A stretch of 64,000 bases of DNA. It comes from Erigeron canadensis. Lineage: Eukaryota > Streptophyta > Magnoliopsida > Asterales > Asteraceae. Below the pieces are notes generated by a model that was not told the origin of the DNA, searched no databases, and saw nothing but the letters and a program-made list of their open reading frames with translations. This document shows positions 37,804 to 49,689 of the stretch, in pieces. The first letter of the stretch is position 1; each line of letters begins with the position of its first letter. The position numbers were made by a program, and so were the translations under genes. Location: NCBI RefSeq assembly GCF_010389155.1, contig NC_057767.1:24811723-24875722 (forward strand). The letters run 5' to 3'.

Positions 37804-38440
37804 ATTTTAAGTTTATTTCGGGACTCATGAGTGTTTGTGAGTCTCCGTTAACCCCCTAATATGTTGTACATGAGAGAGTTTTCGTCCAATAACATTTAAT
37901 GATCTTTAGAACACTCATTTCAGCCATCCATTACAAACATAAAGATCAAATAACCCAAATACCCCAAAAACCCAAATCCCACAAATACAAAACAAAGGCC
38001 TAAATATATGGATAAACACAGAAGTATTAAATCTGATTAATTATGGGGAAAAAAAGAGTTGTCGTGGTTAGAAAATAGCAATCATTTACGGATATATCGA
38101 GAGATTTAATTTGGGGATGTGACCTTTTAACACGAACTCAATTAAAACAATATATGTTGAATCTTCCGATATTTACGAATAAAAGAAATACAATTCACAT
38201 GACAATACACATTATAATAAAAAAAAAAACTAGTGTAATGGGTTACAACTCCATCTCTGTATTTAACTACCGATGAACACATACCTTCAAGTATATTGTT
38301 TCGCTTAGATCTACCTCCTCTATAAGTCACATATATCTCCATTCTCTTATAGTTACTATTTGATATTGTAAAGGCAGTTATTTTGTGGTATACATATTTT
38401 TGACAAATTATGAAGTCAGTTATATATGTATATATATAGT
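37804..38440. other. Intergenic, nothing recognised
   Basis: No supported gene or RNA. It ends in a short (TA)n tract before the next duplication. Confidence 0.35.
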
Positions 38441-38690
38441 AAAGTGATCAAGTGACAACCAAAATAATGATGAAAACTGTGAGAACCAATAAAAAAAATT
38501 ATCTCTAAGGGCTTAGACCTCAGAGTTAAGGGTTATGTCTATACTGTATCCAACTGCCACCATCTCTTGGATCGTCGCCCATCAGATATGTATCATTCTT
38601 ATATGCGTCCGGTGACAACTCCTTTAGAACGGATAAGGGCAACGCCCGTACCGTATCAATACGTTTTCAACACCAAACTCATGATTTTTT

Positions 38691-38731
<41 letters not shown>

Positions 38732-38980
38732 AAGTGATCAAGTGACAACCAAAATAATGATGAAAACTGTGAGAACCAATAAAAAAAATTATCTCTAAGG
38801 GCTTAGACCTTAGAGTTAAGGGTTATGTCTATACTGTATCCAACCGCCACCATCTCTTGGATCGTCGCCCATCAAATCTGTATCATTCTTATATGCGTCC
38901 GGTGACAACCCCTTTAAAACGGATAAGGGCAACGCCTATACCGTATCAATACGTTTTCAACACCAAACTCATGATTTTTT

Positions 38981-38992
<12 letters not shown>
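38441..38992. repeat. Direct duplication, period 290 bp, each copy ending in (TA)n
   Basis: The block aaagtgatcaagtgacaacc at 38441 recurs at 38731, and the copies agree almost completely through ggatcgtcgcccatca, atgcgtccggtgacaac and catgattttttacaatata. Both end in a (TA)n tract, so the duplication could have arisen by slippage or unequal exchange between microsatellites. Confidence 0.85.

Positions 38993-39037
<45 letters not shown>
38983..39037. repeat. (TA)n microsatellite
   Basis: About 27 TA units without interruption. Confidence 0.9.
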
Positions 39038-39038
<1 letters not shown>

Positions 39039-39041
<3 letters not shown>

Positions 39042-39226
39042 AAAAGGAAATATAAAGCTGTCCGACACCTAAGCTTAGGTGTGGAACTCCTCACATACTA
39101 ATATTTTACTATTTATTGTTTAATGAATAAATGTATGGGCCCCCATAATTTTTATGGATTAAAAAAACAATATGTGAGTACTTCACACCTAAACTTAGAT
39201 ACCCGACAGCCTTATATTACCATCCC
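39039..39226. mobile_element. MITE, 188 bp, flanked by TA
   Basis: The left end gggaaaaggaaatataaagctgt and the complement of the right end gggatggtaatataaggctgt are terminal inverted repeats that continue inward through (c/t)taagcttaggtgtg and actcacata. No coding capacity. It sits directly behind the (TA)n tract, which hides the exact duplication. A second partial copy of its right end (cagccttatattaccatc) lies at about 39288. Confidence 0.65.
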
Positions 39227-40412
39227 ATGAAGGCTTTCAAATACAAACAGTTTAAAAATAAGAACTAGTCATCTTAACCATTTACAAACAGCCTTATATT
39301 ACCATCTCAACCGTTTATGCTTTTAATCTAATGGTTAGGAAAGTTGATGGCCTTTATGATTAAAATAAAGGGCAAAAGGGCATACTTGGAACTAAAAACA
39401 ACCTTACCCTACCAATCTTTATCAATATCGTAGCAGGCACTAGTCATCCCTTTCAAAAAGCAAAAAACATCCATCACCCCACTATCTCTCCTTTATCTTT
39501 GTCATCCAGGGTGATTATTTTTTAATATTTCTTTCCCTGCAACTATATTTTATTTGAAAATTGGCAAAATTTCTAGACAATTTATTGCCTGCAAATCTAA
39601 ATCGCCGTTAATCCCTTCAACTTTAAGTTCACCATCCTATATTCCTATTTTTCTTTGTCTCTTTCTTTTATCTATAACAAATTTCTTGAATATTGTCTTT
39701 TCTTTTAGTTATTTTATTTTCCTGAAACAGCATCTTGATTGTATAATCAGATTATTACTTCGACCTCTGCAAAAACAACAAGATCGGCAGGAAAGTTTGG
39801 CCGGAAAATGGCCAAGAAGGAAGCGGTGATTTTATTGCTAGAAATATGTATATGTTTTGTTGACAGATGAATGATTTGCTTTTGTTAAATTTATCATCGA
39901 AGATATTGTGGATGCTTATTTTTCCATTTTATTTTTTATGGAATGTATACAATGCATCCAATTTTATGTGCATCCATTATATTTCAAGAAAAATAATAAA
40001 TCTGCATCCACCTATTTCTGTTCAATCCAACGACATGTTTGTGCATCCATCTTTTCTTCTTCCTTTTTTTTTAATTTCAGATGCATTATTGACTTACTGT
40101 GCATCCTATGTTATTATTATACTATTTTATGCATCCATCATAATTTTTGTTAAAATTTAACAAAATTGATATCAAAATAAAGAAAATTAAAATTTGAGTT
40201 TAAAGGTATATTTTTTGAAAACTAAACTCCATACATTTTAATGATATGCTTGATTACAAAATTTGGGTGTAAAAGTTTTGAGATTTTTTTTTCTTTTGGA
40301 ACGGCTGAAAAAAAGAAGAAAGAGAAAAAGATGAAAAATTACTATTCTATCCTTGTTCGCATCTGTTCTTATTTTTGGGGTATTTGTATGGGATAATGTA
40401 TATGTATATATA
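39227..40412. other. Intergenic; recurrent tgcatcca phrase
   Basis: The phrase tgcatcc(a) appears irregularly at least five times between about 39950 and 40140. The ORFs here are hydrophobic and low-complexity, without family features, and are not called genes. Confidence 0.35.
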
Positions 40413-40903
40413 TAGTGAAAAGTTATTTTGAAAATCTTTTTTTTTCGAAAATTTTTGAGAACTTTTCAAATCAAGCCCAACCGATGATTATTCTTTATAT
40501 GAAAATTATTTTTTGATTGTATTTGAATAATTTATGTAACTTATGTGTGATTTTGAAGTTTATAATTGTGTGGAGGTATGGATTATCATTCGTTATACAA
40601 TTATGTGGAGATTTAATTTCTTAATCACACGTGCACGAATATTGCTATGATTACATATGATCGGCTTGCATACATGTGATCAAATCAATATTTGTGCACA
40701 TGTGATCAAGAATCCAAATTTTCACATAATTGTATAACGGATGATAATATATGCCTCCACACAATTATAAACTTCAAAATTACATGTAAGTTATTCAGAA
40801 AACAATCAAAAAACAATTTTCATGTAAAGAATAATCATCGGTTGGGCTTGATTTGAAAAGTTCTCAAAGGTTCTCGCAAATAAAAGAGTTCTCAAAATAA
40901 CTT

Positions 40904-40910
<7 letters not shown>
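40413..40910. mobile_element. Long-hairpin MITE, about 500 bp, TA-flanked
   Basis: The ends tagtgaaaagttattttgaaaa and ttctcaaaataactttaccc(ta) are inverted repeats, and the match continues to the centre (near 40665) through aagcccaaccgatgattatt, gtttataattgtgtggagg and gttatacaattatgtg. Nearly the whole element is one palindrome with arms of about 240 bp. The flanks are TA-rich, fitting a TA target site (Tc1/mariner-like), though the surrounding (TA)n obscures it. Confidence 0.8.
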
Positions 40911-40940
<30 letters not shown>

Positions 40941-40943
<3 letters not shown>

Positions 40944-41310
40944 GGGACCCTTATTTTGAGAACCCATTTTTTTGTAAGAACCGTGAGAACTCTTAAATTT
41001 TATATTGGAACACATTTTATTTGTCATTCACATGTAAAATGTTGTAAAAACATATGTTGTAGAAGAAATTTTTTTTCAAAACCTTATATATAGCCGTTTG
41101 TTACATGTGAACAAAAAACGTGAACAAATTCATTCACAAGTTGATAAAAGGTTAATTTGAAGGAATTTGAAAAAGTTTCTTCTACAACATATATTTTTAT
41201 ATCATTTCACATGTAAATGAAAAAAAAAACATGTGAACAAATATATAATTTAAGAGTTCTCATAGTTCTTACAAAAAAAATGGTTCTCAAAATAAGGAAA
41301 CTCTCTCTCT
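40941..41310. mobile_element. Second long-hairpin MITE, about 370 bp
   Basis: The left arm gaggggacccttattttgag continues with aacccattttt, tgtaagaaccgtgagaactc and ttaaatt. The right arm is its reverse complement with few changes. The arms continue inward with cacatgtaaa and ttctacaacatat. The ends share the ttattttgagaac core with the neighbouring MITE, so they are related families. The two are separated by a 30-bp (TA)n run. Confidence 0.8.
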
Positions 41311-41473
41311 ATATATATATATATATATAAATCTGTGTGTAGGACAGATTGTTGCTCCACCATCTCTACCACCACCGTTGACAACCGGAAATGGTTTTGG
41401 ATGGTGATGCTTGACGGTTACATGTGTAATTTCGAGCTGCTCCACCACCGATCTTTCAGCTATCCCCACCGAT
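41311..41473. other. Short spacer with ccaccaccg-type sequence
   Basis: Contains caccatctctaccaccaccg, similar in style to the pieces in the long-TIR element downstream. No gene. Confidence 0.3.
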
Positions 41474-42198
41474 CTTTAGGTTAACTATAGACCGATTAAT
41501 CGTTTCATAAACCAAATGACAATGACATAGATTTCTTCCCAACTTCTAATTACAATTATCAATCAATAAATATAAAAGATAAAAACAATATTTAAACTCA
41601 AATAAATGCGGATATTCGATTATACATAAAAATCTTGTTCAACGATTGCAAGTAACATCAAATTACTCTATGTCATGTTCACTACCCAAGCGGGTGAAAG
41701 AAAATTTAGCCACTCATAGTAACCAAGAAAACACAAATAGTATTAAAAGAAATCATATTGTAATGATAATCTTGATGAATTCGGAAGGAAATAATGAATC
41801 CTTGAATAAAAATTGATATTCTTGAACAAATAGAAGATAGGAAATCGACCTACAAAAGCTTCTCCTTCGTTCTTCGTGTTTCTAGGGTTTTGAAGTGGTA
41901 AAAAGTGACATAGATTCGTCCATAAGAAATAAGAGAGTATATATATGATTTCAGAGGTTAACGACCGTTAGAGATAGCTAACGCCTGTTACACGAGCTAA
42001 CTGCAATTCTTTGCAATTTTCGTCCTTCGGACACTAACTCCCGTTAAGGATTTGTAACACCTGTTAAGACAGATGTAACTCCCGTTGTAGAAGTTGTAAC
42101 TGTCGTTACAAACGCCATGTTATTTCCTTGATCCTCTTAACGGCCGTTAGATATTTCTAATGCCCGTCAACCATTTCCTTTCAAAATCAGCCCTTCAA
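41474..42198. repeat. Dispersed repeat, copy 1
   Basis: From taggttaactatagaccgat to atcagcccttca this matches 50468-51187 in the same orientation at high identity. Shared landmarks include actacccaagcgggtg, cttctccttcgtt and repeated ctaacgcccgtta-type phrases. The copy at 50 kb extends further on both sides, so this one is truncated. Confidence 0.85.
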
Positions 42199-42960
42199 AC
42201 TTTTGTAAGATCTTCGATTGTTTGATTACAAAATTTTAGTAGGGGCAATATTTGACTCTTTAGCCCTGAGCATCAAATAACTCAAGATCGGCCCTGCATA
42301 AGCATTGGATAATAAGTAATTAGTTATCTATGATTTTTTCCTTGTACCAATTTTACCCTTTCTTTATATATTTTTATAATTAATATATAATGAGCATGGT
42401 ACCCACGCAATGCAGCGGCGGTGGTGGAGAAGACGGTCTAGTGGTATCGGTGATGTACTAGTTGGTGGTAGTGGCAGTGTCAAGCAGTGTAGGTTGATAT
42501 AATTGTACTAGTGGAAATTTTTAGAAGATAAAGGCTTAAAGTGTTAATGATTAAAATAAAATTTTAGAGTGTAAATTAATTCATTAAGGGCAAATTTGGT
42601 ATTTCTTAAAACTCTTTCGATAGTAAGTGTTTATTAAGGATAATTTAGTAATTATGTATGTAACTATTGTGTAACTATTTTTAAAAATGAGGGGTGTGAT
42701 AATTTTTATAAATGAGTATAGATATAGATATATTCCAATAAAATAAATAGTTAGCCTACAATTCTTTGCATTTTGATTTTGTTTGACCAAGGATTACAAA
42801 CCACCCCTTGTATCATTTGTTCAATCTTTTTTGTTTTTCTTGGAATTTGTTATTCAAAATATAAAATGTATCATTTGTTGAAATAAATAAAAGAACAGAG
42901 ATTGTTCCAGGCATAGTTCGCAAACAAAAAAAACAAATAAAGGAACAGAATAATAGTTTC
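42199..42960. other. Intergenic, nothing recognised
   Basis: Contains a short GGTGG-rich stretch near 42410-42480 but no gene or boundary that can be supported. Confidence 0.35.
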
Positions 42961-43671
42961 AGAATTTCAAACAGAAAATAGGATTAACTTCATCTTTTGT
43001 AAATATTTTCTTTTTCTTTTTCGCGACTTGGTTCGCATCATTGAAATTCTCCTTTTCTAGACATCGACTAATATTGTGACCAACGCACTTGCAAAGTCCA
43101 CAATGTCTTACTTCTTTCATCAACTCTTTCCCACCTTTCATTTGTTTATTCTTTAGTCGGCCTTTTGTTTTTGAAATAGGAGGACATTGTACTTGCTCTA
43201 TAGAGATAGAAGGAAACTCACATTTGTTTGTAGATGTTGAACCTATATGAGTTGTTTGTTCGTTGGAAAGAACACGGTCATCAAATTTAACTTCTTCTCG
43301 GCTCCATCAAGAAAGCCAATAAGTGCTAGGAATTTTGAAACAATCTTTGTGAAGAACGCTTAAGATATGACGACACAACCAAATTCAAAATGCTTGCAAG
43401 TACAGTTAGCCACTTTACCATCCCAAGAAACCTTGTGCCACCGAGCTGTTTTATGATGTTTGATGGTAAAAGTAATGTTATTTTCTTCTTGAACCGGGTA
43501 TTGAAATGCTTTTCTTATTTGCACTTGAAGTTTGTTGAATGCATATGGAGTATAACATCGATGACCTTGTTCTTGTAAAGGCAAAAATATTCCAACATGC
43601 GACCCATTATACTTATCCAACATATTATCATGTATCTCTTTTTGCTCAACATCTTCTATTGCGAGATCAAC
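42961..43671 (-). pseudogene. FAR1/FHY3-related (MULE transposase-derived) C-terminal relic
   Basis: On the minus strand an acceptor-like tttttag at 43672 precedes an open frame with GIFLPLQEQ..., TARWHKVSWDGKVANCTCKHFEFGC, which is the start of a SWIM zinc finger (CxC then C) as in FAR1/FHY3 proteins. It stops at a TAA near 43360, where the SWIM His would follow. Further on, 43141-42961 encodes VRHCGLCKCVGHNISRC, a zinc knuckle like the C-terminal one in FAR1-related proteins. The DDE core and N-terminal FAR1 domain are not visible. It is broken and probably cut off by the long-TIR element beginning at about 43690. Confidence 0.7.
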
Positions 43672-45046
43672 CTAAAAATATGTATCATCTATACTTCTAT
43701 ATTATTTATTAAAGAAAATAGACCCTGTTGAAAGTTACACAAGAGAATTTGACTAAACTACCCTCCCTCTACTTTACACGTCCAAAATGTTATTTCACGC
43801 CTCAATCCCCCCCTTCGACCCTCCCCCTCTCTCATTCTCTCTCTTATTCTACCCTAATCCGATCAACCATCATATTAACACCACCTGCCGGCCATCACCA
43901 CTGCTATGATTAATCACCAACACCACCGTCGTTGACTACCACCACCATCTTTGATTATCACCACCGACAAAACTGTATGAAGAACCTAATTCGATGGTAA
44001 ATCCTTGTTGTTTCATTTTTTTTAATTTAACTTTCAATATATTTGTCCAAACAAGTGAACAACATCATATAAAGAATACTATGGTGAAGTTTGGATCCTA
44101 TCATGAAGTTTAACAAAAAAAAAAAAAAAGTAACTTGTAATTAATGTTTTGGCAAGCTCTTACCTTATCAGTTAAGTCAAGAGCAATAGTATCTCCGTAT
44201 CTTTGCAAAAGTCATGAAAGTGGCATTTCAAAACCATGGTCTACGGGCAGTTAACCAAATATGCAATTATAAGTAACAATTCATCTAAGTGTAAGATCAC
44301 ACATATAATAGTACACAATTTAAACAAATCATATCATACCCTCATTGAATAATTCAAGAATTAGTATTCAAAACAATAATTTCTTCTCACATAAGTACAA
44401 TTGATCCTCTGCACAAAAACAAAATAAGGTTTTATATAATCTGCCAATTAGTTTTATAAGTAAAAAACATAAACCTTTTTATACAAGCTAGTGAACACTC
44501 TAAAACAAAAGGGGTGTTTGGGAAAGCTAATGAACTCTCTATCACAAAGAATTCCACTTGATCATTCTAGGCAAGTTTTATACACGCTAATTAATATTTT
44601 TTCCAATGAAACTTGAAGTGACCCGAGCCCATATCACAAAGAATTCTCACACATGGTAGTAACCTGGTCCCACATCAAATGGGTCGCAAAATGGTTTATT
44701 TACTGTCTCCTAGATTCAATATATATTACTTATAATATTGGCAAAAACATTAGCCGTATTATATTTCTTGATGAAACCGTTGATGGCGGAGATGGTTATT
44801 GATGACAGCGGCGTCGGTTATTTCCCCCAAATCTAAAAGTAAATTGACAAAATAAAAAATCTGGCATGTGAAGAACAATTGGACAAATATATTGAAAACT
44901 AAATTGAAGAAAGAAACGATAAAGATTTACCAATGAATCAGGTTCTTCATACAGTTTTGACGGTTGTGATAATCGAAGACGGTGGTGGTAGTCAACGACA
45001 GTGGTGTTGGTGATTACGGTAGAATAAGAGAGAGAATGAGAGAGGG

Positions 45047-48008
45047 TGTAACAACCGTCTTAGAAATGCTCTAAATAAGTTCCTTGAATCGTATTTTCGC
45101 CGTTAAAACGGCTAGACAGTTCAATTTATTTAAGTTTTTGACGTGCTTTAGACTCAATTATATGCTCATATGAAGGTCAATTTGATCTTAAATCTTGGTT
45201 TACATGACGAGTTTATGATTAAGTACGATGAAATATTAAAGTTCGGTTCGTAAACGTTCGTGTTCATAAAAGTTCTAGTTCAAAATGTTCGCAAATAGTC
45301 CTTGCATTTATTGAGTTCATTTATTATGGGAAGGTATAAATAGAAAGAGATGGAGAACCCTAGTGAGAGAAACAACCACTATTCATCTTCTTCCTCTTTC
45401 ACCTCTCTCTCACTAAAACACACATAAAAACACCTTAAAACACACACAAGAGCATCTTTTGATTTTGGATTGTTAAATCAAAATCGTTTGTACTTTTAGC
45501 ATCCTTGTGATAATCAAAACATACTTCTTGAACCATTTCTCAGGTAACAACAACATTTGATGAGTTTTTGATCAAATTAAAAGTGTACTTTTTCAAGTTC
45601 ATGTTCTTGATGATTTGGTCCAATTTTTTAATGAAAATCGTGTTAATAGTTAATGGGTTTGTGTCTAAATGTGTTTAATAACATTTGTGTGAACAAATTT
45701 GGGTCATAACATGTTTTAATCTACAAAACCCATTTTTGAAAGTGAAGGTACAACTTGTTCATGAAGTCACAACTTGTCCATGTGATATTTGATCTCGAAA
45801 ACCAGTAAATGTGTTAGTAAATGATGTTATTGTGCATATACGTACTAGTGTTATGTCCAAACAAGTCCTGGAATCGATCTAGTCGTTCATTTGTGCACTC
45901 ATCTTGTTCAGCCCGTTTTGGGGCATAAAACGATCTTGAACTTTGCACTAGGACGATCTTGGTCACCAAGACCGTCCTAGGGCAGCCTCTTGTTCTTTCA
46001 TGCTTGCTCGTTTGATCTCGTGTGGTGATTGCGTTGTGATGTTGTGTTGGTACACTCCTGGGTAACTGATCTTCTAAGATCGGTTTCGCTCAATATGTGT
46101 TCTTGAATCGAAAATGATCTTGATCTTGTACTTAATCATGTGAAACGATCTTGCTTGACTGAAGGTAAAACAATCTTGAGCTAGACACCTTGAAACGATC
46201 TTGAGCTAGACACCTTGAAACGATCTTGAGCTAGATACCTTGAAACGATCCTGAGCTTGACACCCAAAACAATCTTGAGCCTTGTCCTATAAAACGATCT
46301 TGATCTAGTTAATCTAAAACAATCTTGTGCCTAGTCATCTAGGATGATCTTGTGTCTTGGAACCCTAGGACGACTTTGAAACCCTAAAACGATCTTGCAC
46401 TTATAACTTGTCATACTTAATCATAAATCGATCAGATCTTGTACATAACTCCTAGACTAGTTCCTAGCTTCATTACAATACGATCATGTACACTAAAGGC
46501 TTACAAACATGTCAAGACTAGTACAAACTCGAGTCCTAGCTATGATCATTGTTCGATCATTGACCAAGTACATTAAAGTCATGATTCATCGTAATCATTA
46601 AAGTACAAGTTCTATGAACAATCAAATTAAGTTCTTAAGGCTAAAGTTCATTAGTAAAGACACATTCAACTCATTAACATTGTAATCACTTATGTGTGAG
46701 TTCAAAGACGTTCAGATCGAGTCCAGTTCGAGTACTTAAAGTTCATTCAAACTCTTTTTAGTCAAAACGTTCAAAGATCTTCAAAGGACCAAATCATCAG
46801 TTCATTAAGGACATTTCAGTGAATAATTAATCACATGAACTAATATGCGTACTTATTTATGATCAATGACATGTACTTAGGCTTTCATCAAGACGTGCTT
46901 GGATTTCGATAGATATAACATATCTATCTCTGTGCTTGTTCTCTGAACTTATAAACTGTGCTAGTACCAGACCACTGTGAGTTCACTAATCCTTCTTTCG
47001 TACATTTTGTTCAAGTTCTTTTATCGGGGACTGAAGCATGAAAACTATTTTGTACCTGTACATATGTTCTTCAGCTATTTTACGTACTATTATACGAACT
47101 TATGAGATACTTATGATATGATTTTTAATTGTTAACAAAGAGTATTTAAGTCTTAAATGGGCAGGATCCTTAAATACATTTATGTCACTGTACTTGTTCA
47201 TGATCATGTTCTAGTTCTTACTTGTACTTGTTCAGTTCTTGTTCATTGCTATCAATTCATATCCCACAGTTCAGGTTTTGAACCGTAGGTAATTATGGAC
47301 AGCGCTGTTTAGGGTAGGCCCACCCTCATTCTCCGCAGTTCTGGAGGATGCATATTATATGTTCTTGTTCTGACCTAGATCTTACTTGACGTACTTGAAT
47401 ATTATGAGCATATCTTCACTATAGTTCAGTTCTGGCCAATCGGGTTAGCAATGACAATATATATTTACAGTTCATTATATTCTTGTACTGTTCTTCCTAT
47501 TATCAAGTACTTATGTTAAACGTGCAGATCTTATGACCTAGTTCTTACTTTTCTACTATTACAAAGTACTTTGGTTCAATGTACAAATAAAATGATCTTG
47601 ATCTTATTATACATATATACATATATGTAAACTAAAGTGTACGTTATGTGAATCTCACCAACTACTTTCGTAGTTGACCTTTTGAACTTACATGTTTTTC
47701 AGGCTAGGCTAAGTAGATCTTTAGCATAGGAGTCTTCCTCTTTAAGCTCATTCATTTGGCGATTGTTCGAGCATTCAAATCAGGAGATGTGAAGACTTTC
47801 CTTTGCTTGTTCAGTTCAAGACTTCGGTACTTAAAGACAATTGTTCTGTCTTTTGTTCATTGACTATTCTGGGTAGATCCCATGTTCTGTAATAACTATC
47901 ATACTTCTTTTTTTTTCTTAATGTTATTGGTTGTGTTGAAACTTGTACTGTGTGCAATTGTGCTTATCTGTGCATCCCGTATATTCCGCTTTAGCGGGGT
48001 GTTACAGA
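45047..48008 (+). mobile_element. Solo LTR, Ty3/gypsy type, 2962 bp
   Basis: Begins TGTAACAACCGTC and ends GCGGGGTGTTACA, with the identical 5-bp duplication gaggg on both sides (45042-45046 and 48009-48013). A promoter-like tataaata at 45335 is followed by a C/A-rich transcribed-leader-like segment. There are no internal direct repeats of the ends, no primer-binding site and no polyprotein, so the whole unit is one LTR. A series of ttgaaacgatcttgagctag-like phrases near 46150-46400 forms an irregular internal repeat. Size and termini resemble the gypsy-type LTR at 12837-16807. Confidence 0.85.
46140..46400. repeat. Irregular repeat of aaacgatcttgagcta phrases
   Basis: At least eight variants of (a)aacgatcttgagctaga(c)acctt occur with spacings of about 30 bp, inside the solo LTR. 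Confidence 0.7.
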
Positions 48009-48163
48009 GGGGGGAGGGCCGGTTGGGGGGGGGGGAGGTGTGAGGCGTGAAATAACATTTTGGACTTGTAAAATAGAGGGGAGGGTAGTTTAGTCAAATT
48101 CTCTTGTGTAATTTTCAACCGGGTCTATTATCTTTAATAGATAGTATAGAATTATAGAAGTGT

Positions 48164-48844
48164 AGAAATAAAAATATAGATAAATTTAGAGGTATTATAC
48201 GAAGTAGTTAAACAGCTTTCATAGAAAGGGTAAAATTGATACAGGAAAAAAGTCAGATAATTAATTGCTTACTATACAATGCTTATGGGGCACCCGTTAA
48301 CAAACTCTTAAATTAAAATTCTCTCATCAACACAATAAGTACCGTGTGTTGACACTTGACAGAATAAAAAATCATGGACACTTAAAATCTAAGAAGTATT
48401 ACATCAACTATTAATACAATTCAAGACCATTAGTTTTACCAAGTTAAAAAATATGTGGCGCATCAGTAAATCACATTTTCTATAAAATAAATAAATATAG
48501 ACACCTACTAAAATAATTATCATAATGGTCAAGACATCCTAACGGCTAATCTATATGGTAAGAAATACCAATAATCGATTAAATGATAGTGTTTTGATGA
48601 GCTCCACATATTAGTTTTTGTCATCTTCTCCCACAAAAATCATATGAATTTATAAAGTTTCTTTATTTTATAAAGTTTTTCTAAATGTTGATTCTATTTT
48701 ATTTGTTTTAAAAAAAATTTTTTTTACCGTTTCTTTATTTTATTTATCTACTTTTTATACACAACTATTTGCATTTGATAAAATAGCCCATATAATAAAA
48801 ACAATTTCATACATTGGTTAGTAATTGTTAATATCTTTCTTATT

Positions 48845-48875
<31 letters not shown>

Positions 48876-49689
48876 TTCACATATTCGTAAAAAACTACCA
48901 TTGATTTCAATTTTAGTTTCTACCAAAAATACATTAAAAATGAGTTTATTCCAAATGATATAAATACAACTATGATATTTTTTTATTTGTGAGATTTTAA
49001 TAACTATAAAAATTTTAAATAACTCTAAAGATTTTAATAACTTCAAATATTTATGCAGATCATTTCTTCAAGTATCAATAAATCTAAAGATTTTAAATAC
49101 ATATACACAGGTGGCATTGCATAATTTACATTAATGTAAATATTTATATATATACACACTTTTTTAGTTGTTTTTATGGAAATAAAAGTTACTTTTTTGT
49201 TTTTTAATTAAATGCGGCGCAAATCACGAGGATAATGTGAAAATAGGGTAAGAGAAAGAATGTATTCCTACTATTATTACTGTATTGTGGATAAGGACCG
49301 AAGAATCCAGAAGCCCTACGTGTATTTTATACAACTTAATAGTTTTAGTCCTTTTGTATGTTCAAACGTCAAGTTAGCCCTTCTATACCATATCTTAATA
49401 TTCCTTTTTGATACTTTCTTTTTTCTTTTCTTGTGTGTATAAGTTGTATAGATACTCGTATAATAAATGGGAAATGATTAATCCTCCTAACCAAATAGCC
49501 ATATAATCCTTCTAATCATAAAATGATAACACGTGGAAAAATCAAGAGGCAAGATTAGAAAAGAAAATTAATGGATATCACATGTCACTTTTTTAATGTT
49601 TAAAGAGAACTAATGATCTATTTTTTTCTTCATTTTTTTTCTTCTCAACATTAATATTCCTTGAGACAACTTGACAAAAGTTCTTTTAT
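48164..49689. other. AT-rich intergenic region
   Basis: No gene recognised. Includes a (TA)n tract at about 48849-48875. Confidence 0.4.

Larger units (their letters stand above)
43690..48163. mobile_element. Element with long terminal inverted repeats, split by a solo LTR
   Basis: The left arm (43690 to about 44065) and the right arm (about 44880-45046 plus 48009-48163) are inverted copies. Shared phrases include tagaccc.gttgaaa.ttacac, aagagaatttgactaaacta, gagaatgagagagg and the complement of ttgactaccaccacc. The right arm is interrupted at 45047 by a 2962-bp solo LTR and lacks about 55 bp present in the left arm. Without the insertion the element would be about 1.5 kb. The interior (44066-44880) has no recognisable transposase. 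Superfamily unassigned; a MULE or foldback element is possible. Confidence 0.7.

Noticed and set aside
39554..40160. Three overlapping ORFs with hydrophobic translations
   Set aside because: Low-complexity Phe/Ile/Leu-rich sequence from T-rich DNA, mutually overlapping in different frames, without leader or family motif.
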